From Pseudomonas sp. AKS31 (GTDB lineage: Bacteria; Pseudomonadota; Gammaproteobacteria; Pseudomonadales; Pseudomonadaceae), in assembly GCF_023634765.1 (NCBI RefSeq), contig NZ_JAMLFX010000004.1, positions 139,285 through 203,284 of the forward strand: a stretch of DNA of 64,000 nucleotides, read 5' to 3'. The translations under genes were made by a program, and so were the position numbers. This document shows, piece after piece, positions 15,766-23,985 of the stretch; positions within the stretch are counted from its first letter, which is position 1; the number at the start of each line of letters is the position of its first letter. The notes beneath the pieces were generated by a model, which was not told the origin of the DNA, searched no databases, and was given only the letters and a program-made list of their open reading frames with translations.

Positions 15766-16587
15766 ATGGATCTGCGCTGCGGATGGTTGTTGGGATTGGC
15801 CCTGTTGCCAGGTTTGGCCTTGGCCGCTGGCAAGTGCGAGCGCCTCGTCGTCACCGGCAGCCCGGATGCGCCGCCGTACCTGTGGCAAGACCCGCAAAAC
15901 CCCAAGCAACTGATCGGCGCCAGCGCTGACCTGTTGCAACAAGTCGCCAAAGACCTCGGCATAAAGGTCGAATTGCTCTACGCCGGCAAACGCTCGCAAG
16001 CCCTTGATGAAGTGCGCAGCGGACGCATGGACATGCTCGCCGATGCGCCGCTGACCCTCAATGAACTGGAAAACCTCGACTACATCCATCCGCCGCTACT
16101 GGAAAACGATTATCTGGTGTGGACTCGCAAAGGCTCGACGCTGGTCTACAGCGAGGCCAAAGACCTGCACGGCCACAGCGGGGCTTTGTCGGAAAAGTCT
16201 CGTATGACCCAGGCATTCGGCACTTTCGCCGAGCAGAATCTGACCCTGATCCGGACAGCCAACCTCACTCAAGCGCTACAGAAATTGCTCTTGGGCGAAG
16301 TGGAATATGTACTCGCCGGCCGCTACTCGGGCATGGCCGCCGCGCAGGCGCTGGGCATGGCTAATGACCTGCTGGTATTCGAACAACCCGTCGACCGGCC
16401 GGGGTTGTTTCTCGCGGTTTCGCATAACTCGGCATGCAACGATCCGTGGTTGCGCGGACAGTTGGCCAAAAAGATGACAGAATTGCCCGCGTCCGGACTG
16501 ACGGAAGCCGCGCTGCAACGCAATATCGAGCGCTGGAAGGCGCAGCAGCAACAGCCGCCACAACCTGTCAGTGCCCCAAAACAGTAG
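15766..16587 (+). CDS. Periplasmic solute-binding protein family 3 (amino-acid type)
   Basis: 273 residues with a Sec signal peptide (CGWLLGLALLPGLALAAG). The mature chain has the family 3 fold: RLVVTGSPDAPPYLW, a GASADLLQQVAKDLGIKVELL lobe, and a SGRMDMLADAPLTL segment. A Gln/Pro-rich tail (KAQQQQPPQPVSAPKQ) is added at the C-terminus. No permease or ATPase gene is adjacent, so it may serve an unlinked transporter or act as a sensor. It runs into two envelope lipoprotein genes (gap nine bases), implying a common transcript. The ligand cannot be predicted. Confidence 0.82.
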   Translation: MDLRCGWLLGLALLPGLALAAGKCERLVVTGSPDAPPYLWQDPQNPKQLIGASADLLQQVAKDLGIKVELLYAGKRSQALDEVRSGRMDMLADAPLTLNELENLDYIHPPLLENDYLVWTRKGSTLVYSEAKDLHGHSGALSEKSRMTQAFGTFAEQNLTLIRTANLTQALQKLLLGEVEYVLAGRYSGMAAAQALGMANDLLVFEQPVDRPGLFLAVSHNSACNDPWLRGQLAKKMTELPASGLTEAALQRNIERWKAQQQQPPQPVSAPKQ

Positions 16588-16596
16588 GGATTCTTA

Positions 16597-16953
16597 GTGA
16601 GTATTCGACCTTTTTTCGCGGCTGTGGCCGTTCTGGCCCTGGCCGGTTGCGCGACCGATCCGGCACCCAATGAACAAATGCGCCTGACCGAGCAAGCCAT
16701 CACCCAGGCCAAGGCTGTTGGCGCCACCGCCGACGAAGTGCCGGAAATGAAACTGGCCGAAACCAAGTACAACCGCGCCAAAGGCAACATGGCTGACGAG
16801 TCCTACCGCAACGCGCGTATGCGTTCGGAACAGGCCGAGCTGGATGCCCGTCTGGCCGAAGCCAAAGTGCTGACGCAAAAAAGTGAAGAACAGGTGAATG
16901 TGCTCAACACCCGCATCGTCCGTCTGCGCAAGCAACTGGGAGATGCCCGATGA
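16597..16953 (+). CDS. DUF4398 lipoprotein
   Basis: 118 residues. The lipoprotein signal is MSIRPFFAAVAVLALAGCAT, with lipobox LAGC and the lipidated Cys at residue 18. The rest is a helical DUF4398-type region (ITQAKAVGATADEVPEMKLAETKYNRA) with heptad-like charged repeats, probably a coiled coil in the periplasm. The start is GTG at 16597. The stop overlaps the ATG of the next gene (ATGA), an OmpA-type lipoprotein. The pair is a frequent Pseudomonas unit, presumably interacting at the outer membrane; the precise role is unknown. Confidence 0.85.
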   Translation: MSIRPFFAAVAVLALAGCATDPAPNEQMRLTEQAITQAKAVGATADEVPEMKLAETKYNRAKGNMADESYRNARMRSEQAELDARLAEAKVLTQKSEEQVNVLNTRIVRLRKQLGDAR

Positions 16954-17762
16954 GCCTCAAGTCAAAAGTCCTCGGCGGTGTGCTGCTCGTCGGTTGCGTC
17001 GGCCTCTACGGCTGCGCCGGTCAGCACAGCGAATCGGCTTTGCAAGAAGCCAGCGCCGACTTCCAGAAGGTCAAGGAAGACTCCAACGTGCTGCGCATCG
17101 CGCCGAAAGACGTGATCCGCGCCGGTGAATCCCTGGCCCGTGCCGATCGCCTGTCGACCTATTGGGGCAGCGGCTCGGACGTGGTGCATTACGCCTACTT
17201 GAGCCAGCGTTATAGCGAAATCGCCCGTGAGCATACCAATCAGGTGCTCAACGAGGAGCGCGCGGCCAAGCTCGAACTGGAACGTCAGCGCCTGCAACTG
17301 GCCTTGCGTGAGTCGAAGTTGCTCAGCGTGCAGCAGCAGGGTAAATGGCTCGAAGAACAGATCGTTGCGCTGGCCACCACGCAGACCGATCGCGGTCTGG
17401 TGATGACCCTCGGTGACGTGCTGTTCGACACCGGTGAAGCAGAGCTGAAAAACTCGGCCAACCGCGTGGTGCTGAAAATTGTCCAGTTCCTGCAACTGAA
17501 CCCGAAACGCGTGGTGCGCATCGAGGGCTACACCGACAGCACCGGCGGCAAACAGGAAAACCTCAAGCTGTCCCGTGACCGCGCCCAATCGGTGGCGGAT
17601 GTGCTGATGGATCTGGGCATCGACGACAAGCGCATTCAGGTCGAAGGCTACGGCGACGAATACCCGGTGGATGCCAACGCTTCCGAGCGCGGACGGGCAC
17701 AGAACCGTCGCGTGGAAATTGTCTTCTCCGATGAAAAAGGCCAGCTCGGCGCCGCCCGCTGA
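16950..17762 (+). CDS. OmpA-family peptidoglycan-binding lipoprotein (DUF4398-OmpA)
   Basis: 270 residues. The lipobox is LYGC, with Cys at residue 22. The middle region (about 35-130) is helical and resembles DUF4398. The C-terminal OmpA domain (about 150-262) has LGDVLFDTGEAELKNSA, the diaminopimelate-binding signature around IEGYTDSTGGKQENLKLSRDR and GYGDEYPVDANASERGRAQNRRVEI. It should anchor the outer membrane to peptidoglycan. The ATG overlaps the preceding stop and a terminator follows, so it closes a three-gene operon. Confidence 0.92.
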   Translation: MSLKSKVLGGVLLVGCVGLYGCAGQHSESALQEASADFQKVKEDSNVLRIAPKDVIRAGESLARADRLSTYWGSGSDVVHYAYLSQRYSEIAREHTNQVLNEERAAKLELERQRLQLALRESKLLSVQQQGKWLEEQIVALATTQTDRGLVMTLGDVLFDTGEAELKNSANRVVLKIVQFLQLNPKRVVRIEGYTDSTGGKQENLKLSRDRAQSVADVLMDLGIDDKRIQVEGYGDEYPVDANASERGRAQNRRVEIVFSDEKGQLGAAR

Positions 17763-17777
17763 GGCTGGCGTCTCTGG

Positions 17778-17812
17778 AAAGCCCGGCCTGTCATGCAGTG
17801 CCGGGCTTTTTT
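17778..17812 (+). terminator. Rho-independent terminator after the OmpA lipoprotein gene
   Basis: AAAGCCCGGC, a 12-base loop, GCCGGGCTTT and further T residues; the 10-base stem is perfect. Confidence 0.88.
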
Positions 17813-17884
17813 ACGTCTGTCGAATGGCTCGCAAATCCGTACAGTCGGGGGCAGACACCGCACTGTATGGTCGAGTAATGTGGC

Positions 17885-17918
17885 AACTGTCCCAGTACAC
17901 TTCTAAACTGTTCCGGTA
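17885..17918 (+). promoter_or_regulatory. Direct repeats AACTGTYCCRGTA, candidate MocR operator
   Basis: AACTGTCCCAGTA (17885-17897) and AACTGTTCCGGTA (17906-17918) are direct repeats with starts 21 bases apart, about two helical turns, 47 bases before the MocR gene. MocR-family regulators are known to bind direct repeats. Autoregulation is therefore likely. Confidence 0.6.
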
Positions 17919-17964
17919 TTGTTTCACACAAGAATAAAATGCCCGTGAAATCGAGTGCTGCGTC

Positions 17965-19404
17965 ATGACCAATCTCTTGCTCTACCAACGTATTGCTCAG
18001 CAACTGGCCGAAGACATCCGCCGTGGTGTCTATCAACCGGGGGAGCGCGTGCCTTCGGTGCGCAAGATGAGTTCGCAGCTCAACGTCAGCCATGCGACGG
18101 TGTTGCAGGCTTACGCCAATCTCGAAGACCAAGGCTTGATCCGCGCACGTCCGCAGTCTGGTTATTACGTACACCAAACGCCTGCGCTGACCGCGCCGAC
18201 GCCGGACATTGCCCGGGTTGAACGTCCCGGTCTGGTCACGCGCAGCAGCATCATTCAACAGGTTCTGGTCGAATCGCGCCGTGAGGGTGTGTTCCCGCTC
18301 GGTGCCGCCGTACCGAGTGTCGATTACTTGCCGGTGCGCGCACTGCATCAGCAACTGGCCAAGGTCACCCGTTTCCATAGTCCACGCGCCTTCAGCTACA
18401 TGTTCAGCCCCGGTTTTGAACCGCTGCGCCGGCAAGTGGCGATCCGCATGCGCGATGCCGGTGTGGTGGTCGATCCTTCGGAAGTGGTGATCACCCACGG
18501 TTGTGTCGATGCCTTGCAGATGTCGTTGCGTGTGCTGACCCGCCCGGGCGATCTGATCGCCGCGGAGTCGCCGACCTATTACGGTCTGCTGCAATTGGCC
18601 GATCTTCTCGGCTTGAAAGTCATCGAAATTCCTAGCGATCCTGCCACCGGCATGAGCCTTGAAGCCCTGCAACTCGCCGCCAACCAATGGTCGATCAAAG
18701 CACTGGTGCTGACCACGCGCCTGAGCAATCCGCTGGGCGGCACCATGCCCGAAGAGCGGCAGAAGCAGTTGCTGCGCTTGGCTTCGGATTTCGATATTCA
18801 GATTGTCGAAGATGATATCTATGGCGAACTGATGTTCGAGCAAGGCAAAACCAAAGCGCTCAAGGCTTATGACCGACTGGATCGGGTGATCTACTGTTCG
18901 AGTTTCTCCAAAACCTTGTCACCCGGTGTGCGCATCGGCTGGATGATCGCCGGCAAGTATCAGCAGGAAATACAGCGCTTGCAGACCTTCAGCACCCATT
19001 CGGCGTGCAGCGTGACGCAGATGGCGATTGCCGCTTATCTGGAAAACGGCGGTTATGACCGGCATTTACGGTACATCCGCCAGGAATACCGGAAAAACCT
19101 CAGCGCGTTCCAGTTGGCGGTGCAGCAGTACTTCCCTGAAGGCACGCAGATGACCCGGCCCACGGGCGGTTTCATCCTTTGGGTGAGCTTGCCGGGGAGG
19201 GTGAACACCCAGGAATTGCATGTGCGCGCGTTGCAGCAGGGCATCAGCATTGCGCCGGGGCTGATCTTCAGTAATACCGAGCAGTTCAACCACTGTATCC
19301 GCCTCAATTGCGGGATTCCGTGGAACCGCGAGGCGGAGCGGGCGTTGATGACGCTCGGTCTGCTGGCGACACAACTGTGTCAGGAAACCGCTGGCGGATT
19401 CTGA
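17965..19404 (+). CDS. MocR-type transcriptional regulator (GntR HTH plus aminotransferase-like domain)
   Basis: 479 residues. The N-terminal winged helix (about 5-75: YQRIAQQLAEDIRRGVYQPGERVPSVR is its core, followed by QLNVSHATVLQAYANLE) is GntR-like. A linker leads to a fold-type I PLP domain (about 105-475). The PLP-binding Lys is K316 in SSFSKTLSPGVRIGW; VEDDIYGEL supplies the cofactor Asp. It retains the key PLP residues, so it probably senses a PLP adduct as PdxR and GabR do. No obvious target gene is adjacent other than itself. The direct repeats upstream support autoregulation. Confidence 0.92.
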   Translation: MTNLLLYQRIAQQLAEDIRRGVYQPGERVPSVRKMSSQLNVSHATVLQAYANLEDQGLIRARPQSGYYVHQTPALTAPTPDIARVERPGLVTRSSIIQQVLVESRREGVFPLGAAVPSVDYLPVRALHQQLAKVTRFHSPRAFSYMFSPGFEPLRRQVAIRMRDAGVVVDPSEVVITHGCVDALQMSLRVLTRPGDLIAAESPTYYGLLQLADLLGLKVIEIPSDPATGMSLEALQLAANQWSIKALVLTTRLSNPLGGTMPEERQKQLLRLASDFDIQIVEDDIYGELMFEQGKTKALKAYDRLDRVIYCSSFSKTLSPGVRIGWMIAGKYQQEIQRLQTFSTHSACSVTQMAIAAYLENGGYDRHLRYIRQEYRKNLSAFQLAVQQYFPEGTQMTRPTGGFILWVSLPGRVNTQELHVRALQQGISIAPGLIFSNTEQFNHCIRLNCGIPWNREAERALMTLGLLATQLCQETAGGF

Positions 19405-19482
19405 ACAAGCGGTGGGTGATGCTTGTCTTGTGGCGTTCAACAAGCGAGCATATGGCCCTCTGCCGTTAGTGTCGTTGGGTTC

Positions 19483-19953
19483 ATGAAAGCGATTTTTCCT
19501 GCCGCTTGGGTTTTGCTGGGTTTGCTGATGATCGGTCATGCACCGGGCGTGGTGGCCGCTGCGGTTCAGGAAAAACCAGCGGCGACGAGCCCGGCGAAAA
19601 AAACCACGCCAGCGCAGAAGGCAGCTCCCGCGAAGAAAACCCAGCAAAAAGTCATCAAGAAGCGCAAGCCAGTCGCCTCCAAATCCAAACCCGCCAGCGA
19701 AGTGGTAAAAACCAGGTTACCGTCGGCCAAACTCGATCTGAGCCTGCCCAAGGACATGGTCGAGGAGTTGAAGCCCCAGGGCACGGTCGAGTTGCCCAAG
19801 CGTGAGGCGATCCTGCCGCAGATGTTTGGCGAGAAGAACAACGGCTTCCAGCTCAACGGCCGACTGCTCAGCAATGAAATGCAGTTGCAACTGCGCAATG
19901 AAGAGCGCCGCGAAGTCGAAGGCGCGGCGCTGGATTTCGAATTCAAGCAGTAA
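19483..19953 (+). CDS. Ala/Lys-rich exported protein of unknown function
   Basis: 156 residues beginning MKAIFPAAWVLLGLLMIGHAPGVVAAAV, a likely signal peptide. Residues 28-75 are low-complexity Ala/Lys/Pro (EKPAATSPAKKTTPAQKA, KKTQQKVIKKRKPV), followed by a more ordered end containing LDLSLPKDMVEELKPQG, NGFQLNGRLLSNEMQLQLRN and EVEGAALDFEFKQ. Such proteins are sometimes mislabelled as translation initiation factor 2 because of the Lys/Ala repeat; nothing here supports that. The conserved-looking C-terminus suggests a real envelope protein. Translation could also start at an upstream in-frame codon. Confidence 0.7.
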   Translation: MKAIFPAAWVLLGLLMIGHAPGVVAAAVQEKPAATSPAKKTTPAQKAAPAKKTQQKVIKKRKPVASKSKPASEVVKTRLPSAKLDLSLPKDMVEELKPQGTVELPKREAILPQMFGEKNNGFQLNGRLLSNEMQLQLRNEERREVEGAALDFEFKQ

Positions 19954-20118
19954 ATCCAAACCGTCCGTGACCCGCAGAGCAGACGCTTTGTCGGAGACTG
20001 GTCAGTCACATTCAGTTATCGCTAAAAACCCCGGTTGAGGAATTTGAAACAGCCGTTTTAGCGGTTACTCTGTTCCGCGTCCCTTTTACACATCGCCCGT
20101 CGCGAGGAAACGTTCGTC

Positions 20119-20373
20119 ATGAAATGCCGTGAAGGCTGTGGCGCTTGCTGCATTGCCCCATCCATCAGTTCGCCCATTCCCGGCATGCCTGATGGCAAAC
20201 CCGCCGGCGAACGTTGCGTGCAACTCTCGGTCGAAAACCTGTGCAGCATTTTCGGCCGCCCTGAACGCCCGGCCGTCTGTTCCGGCTTTGCGGCGGATGT
20301 CGAAGTCTGTGGCAGCAGCTCGGAAGAAGCGATCAAACTGATCGGCTGGTGGGAGCAAATGACGGCGGCGTAA
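20119..20373 (+). CDS. yeiW: YkgJ-family cysteine cluster protein, YeiW-like
   Basis: 84 residues with a Cys cluster: CREGCGACC near the N-terminus, then CVQL, CSIF, VCSG and VCGSS. SISSPIPGMPDGKPAGERC matches my memory of E. coli YeiW (UPF0153). The Cys pattern probably binds a metal or an iron-sulfur cluster; the biochemical role is undetermined. The GAGGAAACGTTCGTC leader provides a good ribosome-binding site. It sits 41 bases before the START-domain gene and could share its transcript. Confidence 0.88.
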   Translation: MKCREGCGACCIAPSISSPIPGMPDGKPAGERCVQLSVENLCSIFGRPERPAVCSGFAADVEVCGSSSEEAIKLIGWWEQMTAA

Positions 20374-20414
20374 TGTGTCAAACGAACGGAACTTCAACAA
20401 TAAGGAACAAGACT

Positions 20415-21020
20415 ATGGGTTCGCTGCATCGTATCGCTGTGTTGTGTGGTTTGACTGCTGTGCTGGCGACGTCCGTCGCTCAGGCTGAGGACTGGAAAGT
20501 CGCCAAGGAACAGGATGGCATCAAGGTCTCGCTCGCCGATTTTCCGGGTTCTGATTACAAGTCCTACCAGGGTGTGACCCTGATGAAGACCACCATTGCC
20601 AATCTGCGCGCCTTGCAGGAAGACGTCTCCGGTGCCTGCGCCTGGATCTACGAATGCAAGTCCCAGAAGCTGCTCAAGCACGAGGGCGATCAGAGTTGGA
20701 CCTACACTCAGTTCAACACGCCGTGGCCAGTGACCTCGCGTGATTCGGTGCTGCACATCACCACCGTTGAAGGCGCCGATGGCAGCCTCACCCGTAACCT
20801 CGAAGGTCTGCCGAAGTACATTCCGGAAGAGAAAGGTTTTGTCCGGGTCACGCAGGTCAAAGGTTTCTGGAAATTCGTGCCCGAGGGTGATCAGGTCGAA
20901 GTGACCTATCAGGTGCATACCGAGCCAGGCGGCAGCGTGCCGGCGATGGTTGCCAACAAGTTTGTCGTCGATGCGCCGTTCAACACCCTCAAAGCCTTGA
21001 AAGAACGCGCCGAGAAGTAA
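20415..21020 (+). CDS. START-domain (lipid-binding) periplasmic protein
   Basis: 201 residues. A signal peptide (SLHRIAVLCGLTAVLATSVAQA) precedes a START/SRPBCC fold spanning most of the chain: WKVAKEQDGIKVSLADFPGS, a central WTYTQFNTPWPVTSRDSV and GFWKFVPEGDQVEVTYQVHTEPGG (two separate strands). START domains hold a hydrophobic ligand, so binding or transport of a lipid in the periplasm is plausible, but the ligand is unknown. The ATG at 20415 is preceded by TAAGGAACAAGACT. A terminator follows. Confidence 0.88.
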   Translation: MGSLHRIAVLCGLTAVLATSVAQAEDWKVAKEQDGIKVSLADFPGSDYKSYQGVTLMKTTIANLRALQEDVSGACAWIYECKSQKLLKHEGDQSWTYTQFNTPWPVTSRDSVLHITTVEGADGSLTRNLEGLPKYIPEEKGFVRVTQVKGFWKFVPEGDQVEVTYQVHTEPGGSVPAMVANKFVVDAPFNTLKALKERAEK

Positions 21021-21035
21021 TCTCGCGTTCCAGCA

Positions 21036-21065
21036 AACGCCCCGATCGATTCGGGGCGTTTTGTT
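21036..21065 (+). terminator. Rho-independent terminator after the START-domain gene
   Basis: AAACGCCCCGA, loop TCGA, TCGGGGCGTTTTG; perfect stem followed by a T-rich run, 15 bases after the stop. Confidence 0.85.
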
Positions 21066-21334
21066 TTGTATCTATATTGTGTTTCCAGATATGCGCTGCA
21101 CGAAATTTTCACAACGTGTTCCTGACAATTCGCCCGCGCTGTTTGCACGCTGTCGCGGTTCGCCACCGCTCTAAATGAAAGTGTCTGGCGGCAGGGCAGT
21201 AATCAATGGCAATGGTGCGGGTGATCGTGCAACATTTGCGCACCGCGCAAGCCCCGGGGTCTGGAATGACCAATAGAGGGCATGGCGCCGCTGTATTTTT
21301 TGCAACTTCAACTTTCAATGGGTCCTAAAACGAC
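21066..21334. other. Gap before the LTA-synthase-like gene; no gene seen
   Basis: About 270 bases without a supported coding sequence or clear hairpin. It presumably holds the promoter of the downstream gene. The ribosome-binding site there is weak (GGGTCCTAAAACGAC before the ATG), so its translation may be low or controlled. Confidence 0.4.
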
Positions 21335-23428
21335 ATGGCAAACCCGGACGCCCTGAATCAGCAGCGATCTTCTGCTCGCCTGCTGCAACCGACCGTCAAA
21401 TCGCATCTGGCCTACACGCTGCTTTGCGCGCTGGTCATGATGGTGATGTTTTCCGTGCTGCGCCTCGCGCTGCTGGTCTACAACCGCGAGATGATCCTCG
21501 ATACCCCGGCTTCGACTTTCCTCGAAGCCTTCGTCAACGGCCTGCGTTTCGACCTGCGCCTGGTGGTTTACGTGTGCATTCCGCTGGTGCTGGCGCTGTT
21601 CAGTGCCCGCGCCATGGCCGCACGCGGCTTCTTCAGACTGTGGCTGACCATCGCCTCAAGCATTGCGCTGTTCCTCGGCCTGATGGAGATGGACTTCTAC
21701 CGCGAGTTCCACCAGCGCCTCAACGGTCTGGTGTTCCAGTACGTGAAAGAAGACCCGAAAACCGTGATGAGCATGCTCTGGTACGGTTTCCCGGTGGTGC
21801 GCTACCTGCTGGCGTGGGTGATCGGCACGCTGATCCTGACGCTTGCGTTCAAAGGCGCCGACCGCGCCACCCGGCCGCGCGGCCCGTTCAGCGGCGGCAG
21901 CGTGGGCACTCGCCAAGTCGCGCCGTGGTACACCCGTCTGGCAGTGTTCGTGGTCTGCCTGATGATCTGCGTGGTTTCCGCCCGTGGCACCCTGCGTCAA
22001 GGCCCGCCAATGCGTTGGGGTGACGTCTACACCACCGACTCCAACTTCGCCAACCAGCTCGGCCTCAACGGCACGCTGTCGCTGATCGGCGCCGCCAAGG
22101 CGCGTATGGGCGAGGATCGCGACAATATCTGGAAAGCCACACTGCCGCAGGAACAGGCACAGAAAGTTGTGCGCGATATGCTGCTGGTGCCGGACGACAA
22201 ACTGGTCGAAGCCGATATTGCCGCCGTACGCCGCGACTACACGCCACCGGCCGACAAGACCCTGCCGATCAAGAACGTCGTCGTGATCCTGATGGAAAGC
22301 ATGGCCGGTCACTCGGTCGGCGCGTTGGGCGCGCCGGGCAACATCACGCCTTACCTGGACAAGCTGTCCAAGGAAGGCCTGCTGTTTGACCGCTTCTTTT
22401 CCAACGGCACGCATACCCACCAGGGCATGTTCGCGACCATGGCCTGCTTCCCGAACCTGCCAGGTTTCGAATACCTGATGCAGACCCCGGAAGGCAGCCA
22501 TAAGCTGTCCGGTCTGCCGCAGTTGCTGAGCGCCCGAGACTATGACGATGTGTATGTCTACAACGGCGACTTCGCCTGGGACAACCAGTCGGGCTTCTTC
22601 AGCAACCAGGGCATGACCAACTTCGTTGGCCGTAACGATTTCGTCAACCCGGTGTTCTCCGATCCGACCTGGGGTGTGTCCGATCAGGACATGTTTGACC
22701 GTGGCCTGCAGGAACTCAAGGCGCGGGAAAACGGCAAGCCGTTCTACGCACTGCTGCAAACCCTGTCCAACCACACGCCGTACGCCTTGCCGACGCCATT
22801 GCCGGTCGAACGTGTGACCGATCGCGGTTCGCTCAACGAACACTTGACCGCCATGCGCTACTCCGACTGGGCGCTGGGTCAATTCTTCGAGAAGGCGCGC
22901 AAAGAACCGTACTTCAAGGAAACCCTGTTCGTCATCGTCGGCGACCACGGTTTCGGCAACGAGCGCCAGATCACCGAAATGGACCTGGGCCGCTTCAACG
23001 TGCCGATGCTGATGATCGCGCCGGGCATCCAGGAGAAGTTCGGCACCCGTGACCACACCGTGGGCACGCAGATCGACATCGTGCCGACCATCATGGGCCG
23101 GCTCGGTGGCGAAGTGCGTCATCAGTGCTGGGGCCGTGACCTGCTCAACCTGCCGGAAGGCGACACCGGTTTCGGTGTGATCAAGCCGTCGGGCAGCGAG
23201 CAGACCACCGCCATCGTCACCGCCGACCAGATCCTGGTGTTGCCGAGAGACAAGGACATGGGGCCGAAGATCTGGCAGTACCAGTTGGGTGCCAATCCGC
23301 ACGCCGAGGTTGTTCCGGACGCACCGCGCACTGCCGAGTTGAAACTCAAGCTGGAAGCGTTCCTGCAAACAGCGACAAAGAGCCTGCTGGACAACACTGC
23401 CGGTGTCATTCACGGCAAGCCGGATTGA
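21335..23428 (+). CDS. LTA synthase-like sulfatase-superfamily membrane phosphotransferase
   Basis: 697 residues. Five predicted membrane helices lie in the first 220 residues (including YTLLCALVMMVMFSVLRLAL, LVVYVCIPLVLALF and LAVFVVCLMICVV). The alkaline-phosphatase/sulfatase domain starts near residue 310: NVVVILMESMAGHSVGAL, then FSNGTHTHQGMFATMACFP, which probably carries the nucleophile, and VIVGDHGFGNER with metal-binding Asp/His. These enzymes move phosphoglycerol-type groups onto envelope glycans. Gram-negatives lack lipoteichoic acid, so the acceptor (perhaps a periplasmic glucan or lipopolysaccharide) is unknown. A bidirectional terminator follows. Confidence 0.88.
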   Translation: MANPDALNQQRSSARLLQPTVKSHLAYTLLCALVMMVMFSVLRLALLVYNREMILDTPASTFLEAFVNGLRFDLRLVVYVCIPLVLALFSARAMAARGFFRLWLTIASSIALFLGLMEMDFYREFHQRLNGLVFQYVKEDPKTVMSMLWYGFPVVRYLLAWVIGTLILTLAFKGADRATRPRGPFSGGSVGTRQVAPWYTRLAVFVVCLMICVVSARGTLRQGPPMRWGDVYTTDSNFANQLGLNGTLSLIGAAKARMGEDRDNIWKATLPQEQAQKVVRDMLLVPDDKLVEADIAAVRRDYTPPADKTLPIKNVVVILMESMAGHSVGALGAPGNITPYLDKLSKEGLLFDRFFSNGTHTHQGMFATMACFPNLPGFEYLMQTPEGSHKLSGLPQLLSARDYDDVYVYNGDFAWDNQSGFFSNQGMTNFVGRNDFVNPVFSDPTWGVSDQDMFDRGLQELKARENGKPFYALLQTLSNHTPYALPTPLPVERVTDRGSLNEHLTAMRYSDWALGQFFEKARKEPYFKETLFVIVGDHGFGNERQITEMDLGRFNVPMLMIAPGIQEKFGTRDHTVGTQIDIVPTIMGRLGGEVRHQCWGRDLLNLPEGDTGFGVIKPSGSEQTTAIVTADQILVLPRDKDMGPKIWQYQLGANPHAEVVPDAPRTAELKLKLEAFLQTATKSLLDNTAGVIHGKPD

Positions 23429-23457
23429 TCGCTCGCCGACAGTAAAATCCGCGCAAT

Positions 23458-23491
23458 AAAAAAGAGGCCCTGAACAGGGCCTCTTTTTTTT
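23458..23491. terminator. Bidirectional Rho-independent terminator
   Basis: A-run, GAGGCCCTGAACAGGGCCTC, T-run. It is symmetric, so it serves both the LTA-synthase-like gene (plus) and the small DUF3309 gene (minus). Confidence 0.88.
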
Positions 23492-23503
23492 GCATTTGAA
23501 TCG

Positions 23504-23656
23504 TTATATCCGACCGAGCAACAGCAGCACCAACAGTACTACCAACACCACGCCGATAATGCCCGAAGGACCATAACCCCAACTTCTGGAGTGCGGGAAG
23601 ACCGGCAGACCACCGATCAGCAACAGGATCAGGATAATGATTAGAATTGTGCCCAT
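23504..23656 (-). CDS. DUF3309 family small membrane protein
   Basis: 50 residues. Two hydrophobic segments (TILIIILILLLIGGLP and GIIGVVLVVLLVLLLL) flank a short polar stretch FPHSRSWGYGPSG, the hallmark of DUF3309 proteins. It is probably a two-pass inner-membrane peptide. The ATG at 23654-23656 has a strong AAGGAAA ribosome-binding site on the minus strand. Function is unknown; small proteins of this family are often stress-induced, which I have not verified for this one. Confidence 0.82.
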   Translation of the reverse strand: MGTILIIILILLLIGGLPVFPHSRSWGYGPSGIIGVVLVVLLVLLLLGRI

Positions 23657-23985
23657 GTCGATTTCCTTGTTGATAGTGTTCGAGAAGTCTTGGTATTCAA
23701 GGGCGACTGGAGACTAAGTAATTCCAGACGGCTTATAAATTCCGACCGGTGCGCATGAAAGAAAATTCAATGTTTTTTTAATGTATTTGGATTGCTCGCT
23801 TATTTCTTTTAAAGCGCAAGATCAAAAGATCGCAGCCTGCGGCAGCTCCTACATTGAACGCGTGCAGAAGCTGCCGCAGGCTGCGGCCTTTTGATCCTCC
23901 ATTCAGCAATCTGATGGAGCGTGGGCGCGCGTCGATCCTTCGCTACACTCCGCGCATCTTCCCCGGAACAACAAGGCTGTCTGCT
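23657..23985. other. 329-bp gap between divergent DUF3309 and SDR genes
   Basis: The left half is AT-rich and probably holds the DUF3309 promoter. A REPIN occupies 23820-23896. No coding sequence is supported. Confidence 0.5.
23820..23896. repeat. REPIN (GAGCTGCCGCAGGCTGCGAT family)
   Basis: GATCAAAAGATCGCAGCCTG and its inverted partner ending CTGCGGCCTTTTGATC bracket about 20 unrelated bases. Related copies are at 42867, 58581 and 61838. Confidence 0.9.

Noticed and set aside
19483..19953. Translation initiation factor IF-2 fragment
   Set aside because: Only the Ala/Lys-rich composition is shared. A signal peptide and the absence of any GTPase motif argue against it.
21656..23413. 585-codon open frame antisense to the LTA-synthase-like gene
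   Set aside because: The plus-strand product has membrane helices and sulfatase motifs; the antisense is a compositional shadow.
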